Shown piece after piece: positions 48,131-60,208 of a DNA stretch of 64,000 bases (position 1 is the stretch's first letter; each line of letters begins with the position of its first letter). The translations under genes were made by a program, and so were the position numbers. The notes under the pieces were generated by a model. It saw only the letters and a list, made by a program, of their open reading frames with translations. It was not told the DNA's origin and did not search any database. The DNA is from Pyrocephalus nanus (taxonomy: Eukaryota > Chordata > Aves > Passeriformes > Tyrannidae), in contig CM076274.1 in NCBI GenBank assembly GCA_038380795.1, positions 17,020,027-17,084,026 of the forward strand, in the 5' to 3' direction.

Positions 48131-50099
48131 AAACGACCTTGTTCCCTATAGGTCTATGTAGCTGCTTTAGCAGACTTCTTTCTGAAAAGACATGAGAGAG
48201 ATGATACAAGAGCAAATGAGTCTGGCAGAGTAAACCTCAGATACTTCCACTTCATCTCTGCTTTGCCCAGGGCCCTGGACAGGCTCTGCCATGTCTTGCT
48301 GTGTGAAGATGCCAGTGCTGCCAGCCTTGTCCCTCCACAGGGCAAAGCTGCACAGGAGGCAGGGGCTGCCTGGCCCTCCAAACCCTCAGCTGAGGGGACT
48401 CACCGTGGGATGGCACCAATGGACAAACCAGCCTGATATATGTGACTTTTGAAGGTTTTAACTTAGTCCCAATAACTTTAAAACTTAGAATATTGTCTGC
48501 TTTTTTTCAGGCCCTGTGAAGCAGTGCCAATATCCACTGGGTCTTTTTTTTTTTTTTTTCCCCATTTCTGTAGAAATCACAATATCTTCTATAAAGTCTA
48601 GACACAATTTTCACAATGTAAGCTCTAATTAGACACCAATATTGTTGTTTCCAGAATAGACATCTGTTGTCAACAAAGGAACACTGTGCATCTGGAACAA
48701 TTTAATATATTATTTGAATAGGATTTTAGTTTTAGATAAATACAAACTTAAGTTCAATTTTACAGATATAGAAAATATGCCTGCTTCAGGCAAATAGGAA
48801 TTCTGAAATGTTTTGTCATTTCACTTGAACACCCTCAGAATAATATTGGCATTACTTCCATACACAAAGCACAGAGCAGAATGCAATGGAAAGGTAAGCT
48901 GTGAAAATAAACAAAAGGATTACCTCAAAATAAAATCAATTACCTCAGCACTGCTGATTATGATGGCACGGAAAGACGTAATTCAGTCAGCCAGCAGAAA
49001 AGACTGACTGGAAAGGAAATAACCAATTAACTGTGGGAACAATGAAAATGGAAACATCTAAAAAACTGCACAGGATTTTCATGATGCCATAGGAGATCAA
49101 CAGACTGCTCAAGCCGTGCTTCAGGACATGCCACATCTGTGGGCACTCTGTGTCCCCAACCAAACCCTGCAGCCTGGTGCCAGCCCTTAGGCAGGTCTCA
49201 AAGATCTCAAACATCTTTATTTCTGCTCCTACACTGCATCTGTGCCACTCTCCCTGGTGACCAGGGGTGTAGGCAGGGTTGCTGACTGGAGTTCATGAAC
49301 TGCATGTGAATGGATGCGAAAACACCCAACTGGAAATTGTGAAGAGGAAAAAGAAAATCAACTCCTCTGCAGCAGCACAATGCTCCACTCACATGTCATT
49401 GCTGTTGCATGAAGTTTTTTGTTTCCATAAGGTGGCTACAGCTTTTTTCCTGCCATTCACTGCAAGCCTTCATAGTGTGGATGACATCACAGTGTTAAAT
49501 CTTTTTTCTTACTCTAACCGCATAAAGGAATAAAATTGAGATTATGTATGCTGGCACGCACACGCTGTGCATCCACGGGTCATAAAAGCAACAAATCCAG
49601 TAAACTGCAGTCACCATTTTGCCAGGCAAAAATGAAACACATCATCACTTCCATAAAAAACAAATCCACTAACTCTTGAAAGTCAGCGTTGTATTTATAT
49701 AAAAAAGCGATCTAAATATTAATCTTCACAGACGGCATCAATTTGAGAAAAGGCAGAGGAATTTTAAATCCTCTGCTACTGATAGAGACTTAGCAGTGGT
49801 TTAAAATTATTCTGCATGTTTGCTGAAGGTTTTTACGCAGTTCCAAAAGGAGTGTTGCACTACAATTCATTTCTGTGTTCTGAACTGAAACTGTACCTTT
49901 TGCAGAGTTGCCCCACTCCAATTATTCCCTTGTTTGACTGACTTTTTAACAACAGGAATAAGGCAAAAAAAAAAAAATGCAAATAAATGAGAAATGGCAG
50001 GACAGTTCAGTGGTGACCACTCAAGGAACTATCCAGACTACAAGTGCACAGACATTGTAAGACCAGAAGAGAGACTCTGAATGTGAGTTTTGCTTTCCT
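48131..50099. other. Non-coding DNA; no gene seen
   Basis: A GC-richer patch at about 48240-48420 carries a 75-residue minus frame without a domain. A T run (48544-48560) and an A run (49967-49978) are the only clear simple repeats. Confidence 0.5.
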
Positions 50100-50720
50100 C
50101 CACAGTGCAAAGTTTTCCTATAACAACAGATGCTTGCTAAGATTATTGTTTATTTAGTTGCACTAATCTTCTCCCTGAAATTTGCATTTGCATTTTTATT
50201 TGTGAAACGAGGATGAAGAAAAACATCTTTAAGAATAGAAAAAAAAAAATTGGGGAGTTTACTATCATGGTCTATTAAAAGAGACAAAGCTATCTCAATA
50301 GCAAAGCAAGAAGAAGGCCTAAGGGAGGCACTTCAGCATTTGAATTTTCAGGCTCAGTCTCCATTTGCAGGAGCTTGCTTTGGAAAAGCTTTTGAAAAAA
50401 AAAAAATATTAAAAAGAGACAGAAAGGAAGGTTTGCTCATTAGCAATTCCTGCTGAGGCTGCATAAACCATAGATTTATAATGGCAATGTTTTCTGCTTT
50501 TATAGATATGACAAATATATAGCTTGTAATTACAAAAATGAGATATAACTAATGACACAGTTGAGTTTTAGATAATGAGATAGTATCTTGGAAAGCATAA
50601 TTAAAGGATCAAGGGTGAATTTAAGGCCATTTCAGTGCCACTGCTTTTCTAATGGCCCCCAGATTTCCATTTGTCAGTATAATAAAAGCATTCAAGTTAA
50701 GACCCAGTAAAAATTCAAGT
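50100..50720. other. Candidate conserved non-coding element with overlapping octamers
   Basis: AT-rich block with two overlapping POU octamers ATTTGCAT at 50180-50187 and 50186-50193, and several TAATTA-like cores near 50530-50600. An A run near 50398-50406 interrupts it. No coding-like frame. Confidence 0.35.
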
Positions 50721-52405
50721 AACTGTTGAGGTTGCTTCGTGTCTCTGAAAATCCCACTCCACTGCACTGACTAGAGAAGGATGGTGCAGTGCCAGGAAAA
50801 GAAGTGGAGTGTGGTAGAAAGCACAGCACCTGCCAAGGTGGAGAAATACCAGAGCAAACCCAAGGGAAAACAGGAATATGAGACCTGCAACACAGCACTA
50901 CCAAAATCTACTTCGTTTTTCCAGCCCTGCTGAGGTGTTACAGGCACAGAAGCCCAAAGATGTTCAACTGAAGACAGGGGGGAAATCACTCCATATCCAA
51001 CAGTTAAAATAACCGTTGTGGTGCAAGCCTAAAATGCCCATTAATTAATTATACAAAAACAAGGGCAATGAAGAGCAACTGCTGCTTTATACAATAAAGA
51101 GAAACAACTGCAAAACAGAAACTGAGACTACAAAACGTCTTTCTGGATGCCTTTATAAACTCCAAACTCACAGTGATGTTCTGGTTTAGGGGAAATCCAT
51201 CAGGGCCACTTTAACTCTGCATTGCACCACTATTCCTACAAAGGCAGCTCTATTATTTCCCATAAGTAGAATTTATTTTTCCTCTTGGCTGATGGGTGGG
51301 ACGACTGCACATGGCAATTTATCTTTGTCTGCGGAAACGCTTCCTGACACTGCTTCGTGATGTGTCCTTTAAATGATGGTGCTTTCCACTCCTCCATTAT
51401 CTCTTTCGAAAGGCTGCACATCAGTGCTGCTCCATGGGGCTCTCCTCCTGCTGTTCTTACTCAGGCAAGACTCCAGCAATGCCTGTAGCATTCCCAAATG
51501 AGCATGCTCACTGCACACAGGAGACATTTTTATTCCTTTATTACTGAAAAACTAAGAGGGAAACAATTTTCACTTTGCCACTTTACAGCATTGCATTCAA
51601 AACCCATGAATATAATTAAATGTCTGCTTCAGAGTCCTTCCTCTAAGTTCTAGTCTTCCTCCCACAGTTCCTCTGGTATGGTGAAAGATTATTTTATTAA
51701 TTTTCCATATCAATGGCATTTTTTTTACTACAAGGAGCTGGGCTAAACCATCACCTCAGTGACTCAGAGACAAAATACTGAGCAAAGGGAACCTGCTGGG
51801 TGGGAAACAGATCTGAAACCAAACACAAACCAAACAGGCAGCCAGTGTTTTTCAGGTGTGAGAGTACCAGTATCTGAATGGTACTAATGATATGCAATTA
51901 GCTATTCCCTCTTGGAGCATCCAGCCTGGGTTCACTGCCAGTTTATTCCTTTTTGTCATTTTGCATTCTGCTTTCTCTCTCTCCATCTTACTCTGACCCA
52001 CTTGAGCACACAGGCTGGCTGAAATCAACTGGGACAAGTTTCAGGGACTGCAGGTTTGCTGCTTGTGCCAAGCTCCCCCTCCCACGAGTTCCTCTTCATA
52101 GTCTGGACAAAAGAGTCAAACTGTTTTGTTTTTATAAACAGTTAATAAAAGTTTAATTAACTGAGAAAAGGGACAGGAGTGGGAGAATTATGGAAATGGA
52201 AACATTTTCTGTGAAGCACTCTTAGGTCTGAAGAGCCTTGTAAAAACAGTCACTTCTTAGGAACAAGTTTTCTGCAGAGCAGCTCCTCCGTGACCCATTG
52301 AGACAGCACAGGCCTGGCAAATACATCGTAGTAATTTTGCATGTGGTTAATTTTCCTGAATTTTCAAGCCTAAATGATCCCATAAGGGGCAGAAAGTAAC
52401 CTCAC
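50721..52405. other. Non-coding DNA; no gene seen
   Basis: Frames of 60-75 residues only, all without recognisable domains; no repeats beyond short A/T runs. It lies immediately downstream, on the minus strand, of the candidate exon. Confidence 0.5.
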
Positions 52406-52635
52406 CAAAATATCTAGATGGACTTTGGACAGATTATTTGCTATATTACTGACATTTGCATAAATTTGCTGAACAGCATGGAATGTTTGCTGGGGGAAAC
52501 AAGGGAATAAGCTGTCTGCATTTTCCTTGCAGTTTGTCAATTTTATCACTTTGACCCCAACATAATCTGAAGCAGTATCAGCATCATCAGCAACTTTTGC
52601 AGTGAATCTCACTTTTTGCAGGAAGTCTTTCAAAC
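52406..52635 (-). CDS. Candidate internal exon of an unidentified gene
   Basis: On the minus strand a 230-base segment stays open in one frame. It is preceded by an acceptor-like TTTTCCATAG (52636-52645) and followed by a donor-like GTGAGG (52400-52405). Inside, codons favour purine-first forms, including runs such as GTTGCTGATGATGCTGATAC, a pattern typical of real coding DNA. The exon would begin with two bases completing a codon and end on a complete codon, encoding about 76 residues. The peptide begins GLKDFLQKVRFTAKV, has an acidic DDADTASDY stretch, two cysteines and possible N-glycosylation sequons (NVS, NLS). I do not recognise the family. The enclosing frame extends to 52370-52690, so the exon edges are predictions. 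No neighbouring exon was found. Alternatives are a relic of a lost gene or a chance frame. Confidence 0.3.
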
Positions 52636-52645
52636 CTATGGAAAA

Positions 52646-55600
52646 GTATCCAACAGTAACTGTAGAGTCCCAGCTATGACTCATTACCACTTCTAAAGAT
52701 GTATATTTTTACATCAACAACAGTGATGTTGAACCTATAAAACAGATTAATGGCTGGATGTGCTGATTAACATCCCAGTGTGAGTCCTTACACAAAAATA
52801 AGCAGCCCAGAGGAACTGAAACATTTACAATACTGGAGCAAGCAATGTTTTGCTTATTCATATTTAACACATCCAACCCATTCTAGGTGTCCCATTGCAC
52901 CTTGTATCCATTTATTAGTCTAACAATCCATCTTTTACTGCTGCACAATATTCTTTGTCCACAATCAGCCAATAGAGCTGTTGCTGTCACTTTGCACTTG
53001 AAAGTATAATTTCTGAAGGACTGAACTAAATACTTCAGCTAAAATTCACATTCATCCACCTGCCACTTTTTTCATCCTTGATGCTAAGCATGTCCTTTAA
53101 CTCTTGCTTTTCAGTGTGTCTGTTAAGAGATCCTTCCCACAGACCACATGCACTTATTTCTAGTGCTTAGGCTTTCCTCTGGCATCACTGTCCTCTCAGT
53201 TGTTCCATGATTTTATTTCCTGTCCCACTCAGTCCATCCTTCTATCTTTATTTCCTAAGAATCTCAAGCTCTTCACAACCAGCTTCCTATCTCTAAAGAG
53301 AATAGGAAGACTTTTTGATTCTTCTAGGATCACATCCCACCACAGACCACCCATGCTGACTTTAACCATTTGTGATGTATATATGCATATAAAACATATA
53401 TTTATATACAAAATATATTTCATATCAATCAGGAAAGCCAGTTCACCTGCAAAGACCTTCAGGTTTAAATAACAAGTTTTCAGCATCAGACATGGGCAAA
53501 CAGAATTTTAAAGAGCACTGAAAGTTGTTGAAGAATTCTCAAGAGTGGAATGACACAAGCCACGACTTTTATAGGAGAGAGAGAGATAAAGAAGAAGAGG
53601 CACTTTTGTATTTTAAAGTGAAGCGAGCTGGCACACAGCACACCACAAGATCAGTAGGTTTGGAAATGTGAAAGGCCACCCTGGAAGTCACAAAGGGCAC
53701 TGCAAAGCAGACATGCCTGTGAGTCAGTGGAAAGGTAAACAGCTCCCTATCTGCATGTGGGGATCTCCATAGTGAGGGATACTTATTTTAGGGAGCCAGG
53801 AAAGGAAGTGTCTCCCTGAGACAAGATGCCACAGCACAGTCAGAGCACAAGGGAAAGGCAGTTACAATAACACTCCAAGACTTGCAGCCTACAGCAACTG
53901 AGCTCCCAAAATCCCTTCCTGAAAGGATGACAAAAGGTCTGCATCAAGTCTCATGTTCATTGGGATTTGAGGATAAACAGTTCCCATGTTCAGGAAGGGC
54001 ACACTATGGGAACACAGATCCAGACACAACTGTGTGCTACATCCACGAAGGGAAGGGACCCAACTGGGCTACAGCATCTTCTGTCAGCAGTAATCCCCCA
54101 GTTCATCCACAAAGGAAAAGGAAGGTGAAGTTTCTCGAGATTTTCACAGGTTAGAGACGGGGAGCACACCTCACACAACCCGGTAGTAGCTGTGGTCCAC
54201 ACCCTGATAACCAGCTCTTGCCCTGACATGCAAGGATGAAACCCTCAGCAACAAGGAAGGGCATCTTTAAAAAACAGAGGTGGAAGCCTGCAGCATGACA
54301 AACAGGGAATCATTTCTTTAAATGCACTGCACTTGTTACAGCCTAAACCTGCCAGAGGCACAACAAACTTCTCCACGGCTGGAGTCTTACGAGCCCCAGG
54401 GATGTCTCTGCTAGGAGCAGTAATTTAGCAGCACAGAGGTGTTGGGCAAATTCCAGCAGGGTGCAGTTACCAGAATGGCAGAGACCACAGGAAATGCAAG
54501 AGTAGGTAAGTAAATGAAGCACATAGATCCAAGAATCAAGCACAGATTTCATCCTCCAGTTTGATGAAAGGTTGTTAACAAAGGACTCCTGCGTTTCCCT
54601 TCCAGCTGATACACTTTATTAATAACAGTATTCTGAGAACCACCTTTATCAACAGCACAGAGAACTGAGCTGTGGTGGGCTCTGGGGAATGCAGAGCTGG
54701 AGAAGGCTTCATTCCTTATAATTCCCTGCTCCTAGGGTTTGGTTTTTCAGTCAGTAAACACTAGAACTAGGGCAAAACTCAATTCAGTTACTGTCAGTAG
54801 GAATTAAGGACAGCTGAAAAACAGAAAGGAAAGGAAAAGGAAAAAGATAATTACATTGTAAGAAAAATGTATTCCTGACATCTAATACAAAAAACTGAGC
54901 AAAAGTATGCAGATCATCAGTGGACATACTGCTCCCTATCTCTATAGCTTTTTTTGTGCACTCACAGTGTAAATTTTGCTTTCCTGGTAGTGTATGACAA
55001 TTTGAAAGAGAAATCAGCCCAAAAGACGGTGACCAAACCCCTTCATAAACACTCAGAACAACAGCTAGGACCCCAGTGCATGGCTTATTTGGAAGCATAA
55101 GGACCATTAATGGGAATAAAGGCAGAGGCAAAACTAACCTTTTCAGTCTCATTTTGTCAGCCACTGAACTGCTGCCCCATCACAGGCACCAGCTACAGCA
55201 GGTGGTTGCCATCATTTCAGTTTGATCTGAGAACTAATACCCTGCCAGAAACTCTCCACAGAGTTGACTTTGATGACTGGAATTAAAACAATGAAATAGC
55301 CCAACCACCTACAAAACCAAAACAGCTGTGACCAATCCTAATGGTCCCAGTGGACTCATCAGCTTTTCTGGTCTCAACACAGTTTATGCCTGACCAGAAA
55401 ACTGAGAATAAACACATCTGCATACAGCTATGGAGGAAAGAGGGGAACTGAGGGAACATCTGTATGGCTCAGAGCCTCCCAAACCACACCCACTGTGAAC
55501 GACCCACTGGTTATCATGGAAACAAATGTTAAATCTTTTCCCATCCTTCTCCCAGCACTGACCTCCTGTTCCAGCCCTCAGCTCAACCCAGCTGTGCCAG

Positions 55601-56529
55601 CACAACTCACCAGAGCTGCACTACAGATCAGGTATGATCCACCCTGCAAATCACCACCTGTTTCCTCACCCCAGCAGAACCTGAGCTTGAGCCCCTCAGC
55701 AGCACCAACAGGACAGTCACACAAGTGCACCCCTCACCTGAGGAGTCAACATTCCATGGCACCTGGGGGAGCTTCTGCAAAGATTTATGTGAGGTCTGAA
55801 CTGGCTGGAAGATCACCAGTTATATTAAATTTAAATACCTTTTAAAGTATCTTTTTTTTTTTCAATTTTAATACAAATATCTTTTTTTTCTTTTTTTTTT
55901 TTAAAGTTGGGATATTAAAAACAAAATATAGACCATCAGGTTTGGAAACCCAATGAGCTCATGCTACAAAATCCATTTTCAGCTGTGCTGCATTGCTGGA
56001 ATTGCCAAGGTACCCTCTTCTGCCTTCCTCTGTCACACACTGAGACTATTCATTCCCAACACAAACATTCAATTTCCACTTTTATTTTATTATACTCAAG
56101 ATATGATGCAACCAGTATTTAACAATGCATTGCCATTTTCAAGGGCAAATATTTTTCAGTAATCCCAACTATGTCATTATTCTCTTTCTATTACACATAC
56201 TTTAAATGTCAAAATCCATCTTCTAGAACTAATCAAATATAAAACAAACCTAGCAGGAGAAAGCGAGCTTGAAAGGGGTATTCCAGATGAATAAAACCTC
56301 ATATGTCCTTTCTTTAAAAGAGACCTTGCCTATTATTTGTTTTTCAGGGTTTGAAAAGATGTCCCAGGGACAACAAATGGAAGACCAGATTCATGCCTGT
56401 CACAGCTCTGCTGAAATTACCCCCAGTCTGAGGCAGCACATACAACTGAAGGCTGAAGAAGAATTAACCTGCATATTATAAAAGAGATAGGGGAGAAACA
56501 CATCATCACCATCTCTGATTTTAGCAACT
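52646..56529. other. Non-coding DNA with simple repeats; no gene seen
   Basis: AT-alternating sequence at 53374-53426, a GA-rich stretch at 53574-53601 and a T-rich tract at 55851-55902. Frames of 126 residues (54784-55164 minus) and 116 residues (55495-55845 plus) have no domains and no splice support. No partner exon for the candidate at 52406-52635 was recognised here. Confidence 0.45.
55851..55902. repeat. T-rich low-complexity tract
   Basis: Three T runs (11, 8 and 12) separated by single C or short AT-rich spacers; the preceding word ATATC or GTATC is repeated before the first two runs. Confidence 0.85.
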
Positions 56530-56780
56530 GATGCCCAGGAAGTTCCACCTGAACATGAGGAACTTCTTTTCTGTACAGTGACTGAGCACTGGAACAGGTT
56601 GCCCAGAGGGGGTGTGCAGTCTCCCTCACTGGAGATATTCCAGCCCTGTCTGGATGCAATCCTGTGCCACGTGCTCAGGGATGACCCTACTGGAGCAGGG
56701 GGGTTGGACCCAGTGACCCACAGTGGTCCCTTCCAACCTCACCCACCCTGTATTAACCTCACCCATTCTGTATTAATCTT
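56530..56780 (+). mobile_element. CR1 LINE 3' end, sense orientation
   Basis: Diagnostic CR1 words appear in order: GGAAGTTCCACCTGAACATG, ACTGGAACAGGTTGCCCAGA, CTGGAGATATTCCA, CAATCCTGTGCCACGTGCTC, GGGGGGTTGGACC and GGTCCCTTCCAACCTC. This is the 3' part of a 5'-truncated copy, with no reverse transcriptase coding sequence. Substitutions are moderate, so it is younger-looking than the fragment at 16855-17000. At the 3' terminus the expected short octamer repeat is replaced by a 20-base tandem duplication (56735-56754 and 56755-56774). Confidence 0.93.
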
Positions 56781-58330
56781 AAGTAATGCACAAATAATTG
56801 GTTATCTTTAAATGCAGCTGTTAAATTTTATCTGGTACTGCAATAGGCATCTAATTTTACGTTTGTTGAACAAAAGCCTTGTTTGAGGTTGGGTTTGGTT
56901 TTCTAGCAAGAAGTCCCAAAGTAAAGCCTCTCTCCGTGTTGATATAATTATCTTTAAAGTGTTGAGTGATTTAAATTGCTTTTTCTGTTTGAAGGTTTTA
57001 AAAGAGTAAATAAGATCAACACATAGCTTTTCTTTTCTCTGGACTCTTAATCAGTTTAGAAAGCATTTCTTCATTAGGGCACAGCTCAGTTTCTGACAAA
57101 GGTGGACCAACACCACAGTTCCTTTCCTGGCTTAGCAAGGGTAATGACTGAGCTGGATAAAATGAGCAATCTCTTCTGGGATTCTTAAATTTCCATGCAA
57201 TTCAACACAGTAAAATGCTGAAAACTTTTTAGGATCTAGCTCCTTCAGTGAGTACAGAAACACACCAAGTCTTGAGACATCTGGAATCTACTTCTAGGCT
57301 ACAGATGGTATCTTGCTTCCACTCCCAACTTGATAAACCCTTTTATCAATAAGACCCTGTGCATCAGTCCCCAGGCACAGTTTTAAATTGTTTGAAATCC
57401 TAACACCAAATACACAGAGATCCAGGAGAAACAACTGTTCCCTTGTCACATGACAATATGAAGCTTTAGTTGGTGGTTTACACACAAAATTCACACACAT
57501 GGCTATCCACAGTATCCAAAGGAATTGGAAGCACTAGTAATAAACAGGTATTCCTAGGATGGAGAAAGATGATCCTGTATTTCTTTAAAACCAGTTGAAG
57601 TTACTATTCAGCTACAACACCAGGCAACTTCAGGGGGAAAAAAAATTAAAAAACTAAATTGACACGATAAGCAAGTTGATAGCAGAAGTTTGCACATTTG
57701 GGAAGATCCCTTTTTACCTGAGATTACAACAAGTGAGTTTTGTGGATTTTTTACTTAAAATATATATGGAAAGATAATATTTTTTAAACAAGAAAATTAG
57801 GTATGGTGACCTGGCTTTCACACCAGAAATTCCACATTCCGGAATTGTGTAATGCACTTGAGCATTTCTAAGATTCTATTTGGCACTTAAAAAATATGCA
57901 CAGATCCCAACACCCATTCGTTTGCCACAAAATCACAGCTGCAAACATGCCCGGGACAAAGCAGAAGCAAAGGACAAGGCAAAGGAAGAAAGGAGGCAGA
58001 AAGGACTAGAAAAATAAACAAGCTGAATATAATGTTGTACAGGACTACCTGTCCTTAAGTTAGCACTACCTTAATTTCTCTTTCTAATCGTCTTCTCCCT
58101 CTTAAACCTGTACTTAAAATATGGTGCATGTTTTGCCACCTTCAGAAAAAATACTGAAATTTCAGTGGAAATGGGACTGTCCTGCAAGTCCACTCAGTTT
58201 TTAGCCATCTCCTCTCTGAGCACACAGGCTGGGTTTGGAAGAGGCTGGATTTCTGCAGTGCAGTTTTGGAGCTTCTCAGGGACCCAGCCCTGCTCATGCA
58301 GCAGCGATTTAGGCTCCCTCAGTGCTCACC
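56781..58330. other. Non-coding AT-rich DNA; no gene seen
   Basis: Mostly AT-rich, with no simple repeats of note and short frames only. The stretch around 57700-57900 is repeat-free and could be a further regulatory element, but no motif stands out. Confidence 0.5.
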
Positions 58331-58620
58331 AAAGGGTGTAATGCATGTTCAGTTATCAGTGCAAAGGAGGAAATGATAGAGAAACTGATGAGAGACTTGT
58401 TGATGAACATAAATTACGGAAAAGGCCCTTAATCTGCCAACTCTGTCTCTTAGAACAAGGCAAAGTAAAAGGTGGCATGTCGAGAAATATAATTACTTGC
58501 CTTCCAGTAGAAATAAATTATAAGCTCTTAAGCTTAGCTGACAGTTCTGAGACTGATAGAGCAGCAAGTAAATGAAAGGTAGTTGCTCTGCAGGCTACAT
58601 AGTTCCTAAATCTCATCTCG
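58331..58620. other. Candidate conserved non-coding element overlapping a 76-residue frame
   Basis: Repeat-free block with a plus-strand frame at 58345-58575. The peptide is hydrophilic, mixed in composition and lacks low complexity, but has no recognisable domain and no flanking splice pattern I can defend. A regulatory element (AATATAATTAC and AATAAATTATAAG cores) seems likelier than an exon. Confidence 0.3.
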
Positions 58621-59927
58621 GGTTTTTTTTCTACACTTCTCTAAGTTACAAAAGGGACTAGAGGTTGGTTCTTCTTGAAAATAATGGCCACATAAAGTGT
58701 AGGAAGCCCAGCAAGAAGAGTGTTCTGACACCAGTCCTGCATCTCTTTGGAGGTATTTTTCCTTCAGCTGAAGCATGTGATTTATAATTTTGGAAGACAA
58801 GTGAATGGAAATGCTTTTCCTTCACTGCACCATTGAGTCATCACCCAGACACCACAGTCAACTCAGTCATGCACTGAACAGAGGCGGCTCATCACCCTCA
58901 GCCTCATCCACAGGCAGTGGGGAGGGATCTCTAAATCAAGGCTGACTCAGAGCTGTGAAGGAAACCATCTCAGGGAGCCTAAAGGGAGCTTTACCTTCCA
59001 AACTGAGCAAATAAGCAAAGGATCATTATTATACCTGGGCCTCAGCAGCCTGCAAGGCAAAACAGTGCAGCTCAGTGGGGCTCCTGGGTTTGTGGTGTCT
59101 GAGGAACTGCTCATCCATCTCCTAGCAGTGAAGATGACATTTGTTGTTTCGCTGGTTCATATTTCAATTTACCTTTTTCACCTTAATTTCTGCAGATTCC
59201 TTGATGTGTCAGCTACTTCCCGGTGGGACTGAGAAGCAGAACAGAGGAAAGTAAGTGGTGTTGAGATGCAAAAAATGAAATGTTTGAAGAACTGACATAA
59301 ACCTGGGGAAATTAATTACAAAAGTGTCATCAAAAATGTCACGGAGAATAGAGTCACACATATCACTTTGCTGAAGAAGGGATGATACTAAATCAGGAGA
59401 AGGAGGAGAAAGTGACTTTCAACATTTCACACAATCTGGAAGTTAATCAAAATACAACCAGAAGATGGCATTTCCTTTAAATGAGTTTCCCTTCAGCTTG
59501 TCAAAATTTTAAGCAGGTTGTACTTTGCAGTTCAATTACTAATGGTTTTTGCTTTGTTTTTTTTTTTTACCAGTCTTTACTGTATGTATTAAAGTAACAA
59601 AATAAACAACCGTTCTTCCCCTAAGACTTACTTTTACAAGACATTAGAAATATTAAGGAAAACTTTTGAAAAGTCTAAAATTACTGTGTGTATCAAAACC
59701 TCTAAATAAACAGTGTGAGTGAACATTTCAACATTTATTATATACAAAAATGAAATATATTTATTATTCCAAAGCATTCCTGAGCTTGGAACCACAAGGC
59801 CACAGATTCCTTTCTCCTGCACCTGCTCTGAGCTAGAGACACCAGTATTCATTAACTGCTGAACAAAACTTCAAGAAGCTGTTGAGAAGAAAAATATCCA
59901 GGCTTGCCTTTCCAAAGGGAACAATGA
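58621..59927. other. Non-coding DNA; no gene seen
   Basis: Short frames, a T run near 59559-59569 and AT-rich DNA at 59640-59770. Nothing else recognised. Confidence 0.5.
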
Positions 59928-60035
59928 GGGCACATGGTGGCATTCTTGGGGCTGTGCTGTCCAGGGCCAGGAGCTGGATTTTGATGATTCTTATAGCTCC
60001 CTTCCAAGCCAGGATATTCTATTCTATTCTAAAAT
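59928..60035 (+). mobile_element. CR1-type LINE 3' end, sense orientation
   Basis: Shows the typical terminal order of a CR1 subfamily: CATTCTTGGGGCTGTGCTGT, CCAGGGCCAGGAGCTGGATT, TGATGATTCTTATAG, CTCCCTTCCAAGCCAGGATA and the ATTCT-repeat tail. The copy is severely 5'-truncated. It differs from the fragment at 56530-56780 in its terminal sequence, so it represents a different CR1 subfamily. Confidence 0.82.
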
Positions 60036-60069
60036 TACAGGGGGTTTTCAAAGTATGTACCTTTCAAAG

Positions 60070-60090
60070 AATAATAATAATAATAATAAT
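60070..60090. repeat. (ATA)7 microsatellite
   Basis: Seven uninterrupted trinucleotide units. Confidence 0.9.
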
Positions 60091-60198
60091 GCACAGTTAC
60101 CATTTATTAGCAGCCATCTCCGAGGACGTAAAAGAAATAAAAAGCAACGACCTAAAGAGAGCAGAGAGATGCATTATTAGAGGTGCCACCAAATGGTC

Positions 60199-60208
60199 TG
60201 ATTGACAG
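60199..60208 (+). promoter_or_regulatory. PBX-MEIS/PREP composite site, third copy in window
   Basis: Exact TGATTGACAG, followed by GAAGGTGATTT. Function is inferred from the motif. Confidence 0.45.

Noticed and set aside
54784..55164. 126-residue minus-strand frame with a hydrophobic start
   Set aside because: It begins with a plausible ATG and a hydrophobic stretch, but its C-terminus is a Phe-rich product of A/G-rich simple sequence and there is no domain or splice support.
59882..60205. 107-residue plus-strand frame
   Set aside because: It runs through the CR1 3' end and the ATA microsatellite, giving a poly-isoleucine stretch; it is not a gene.
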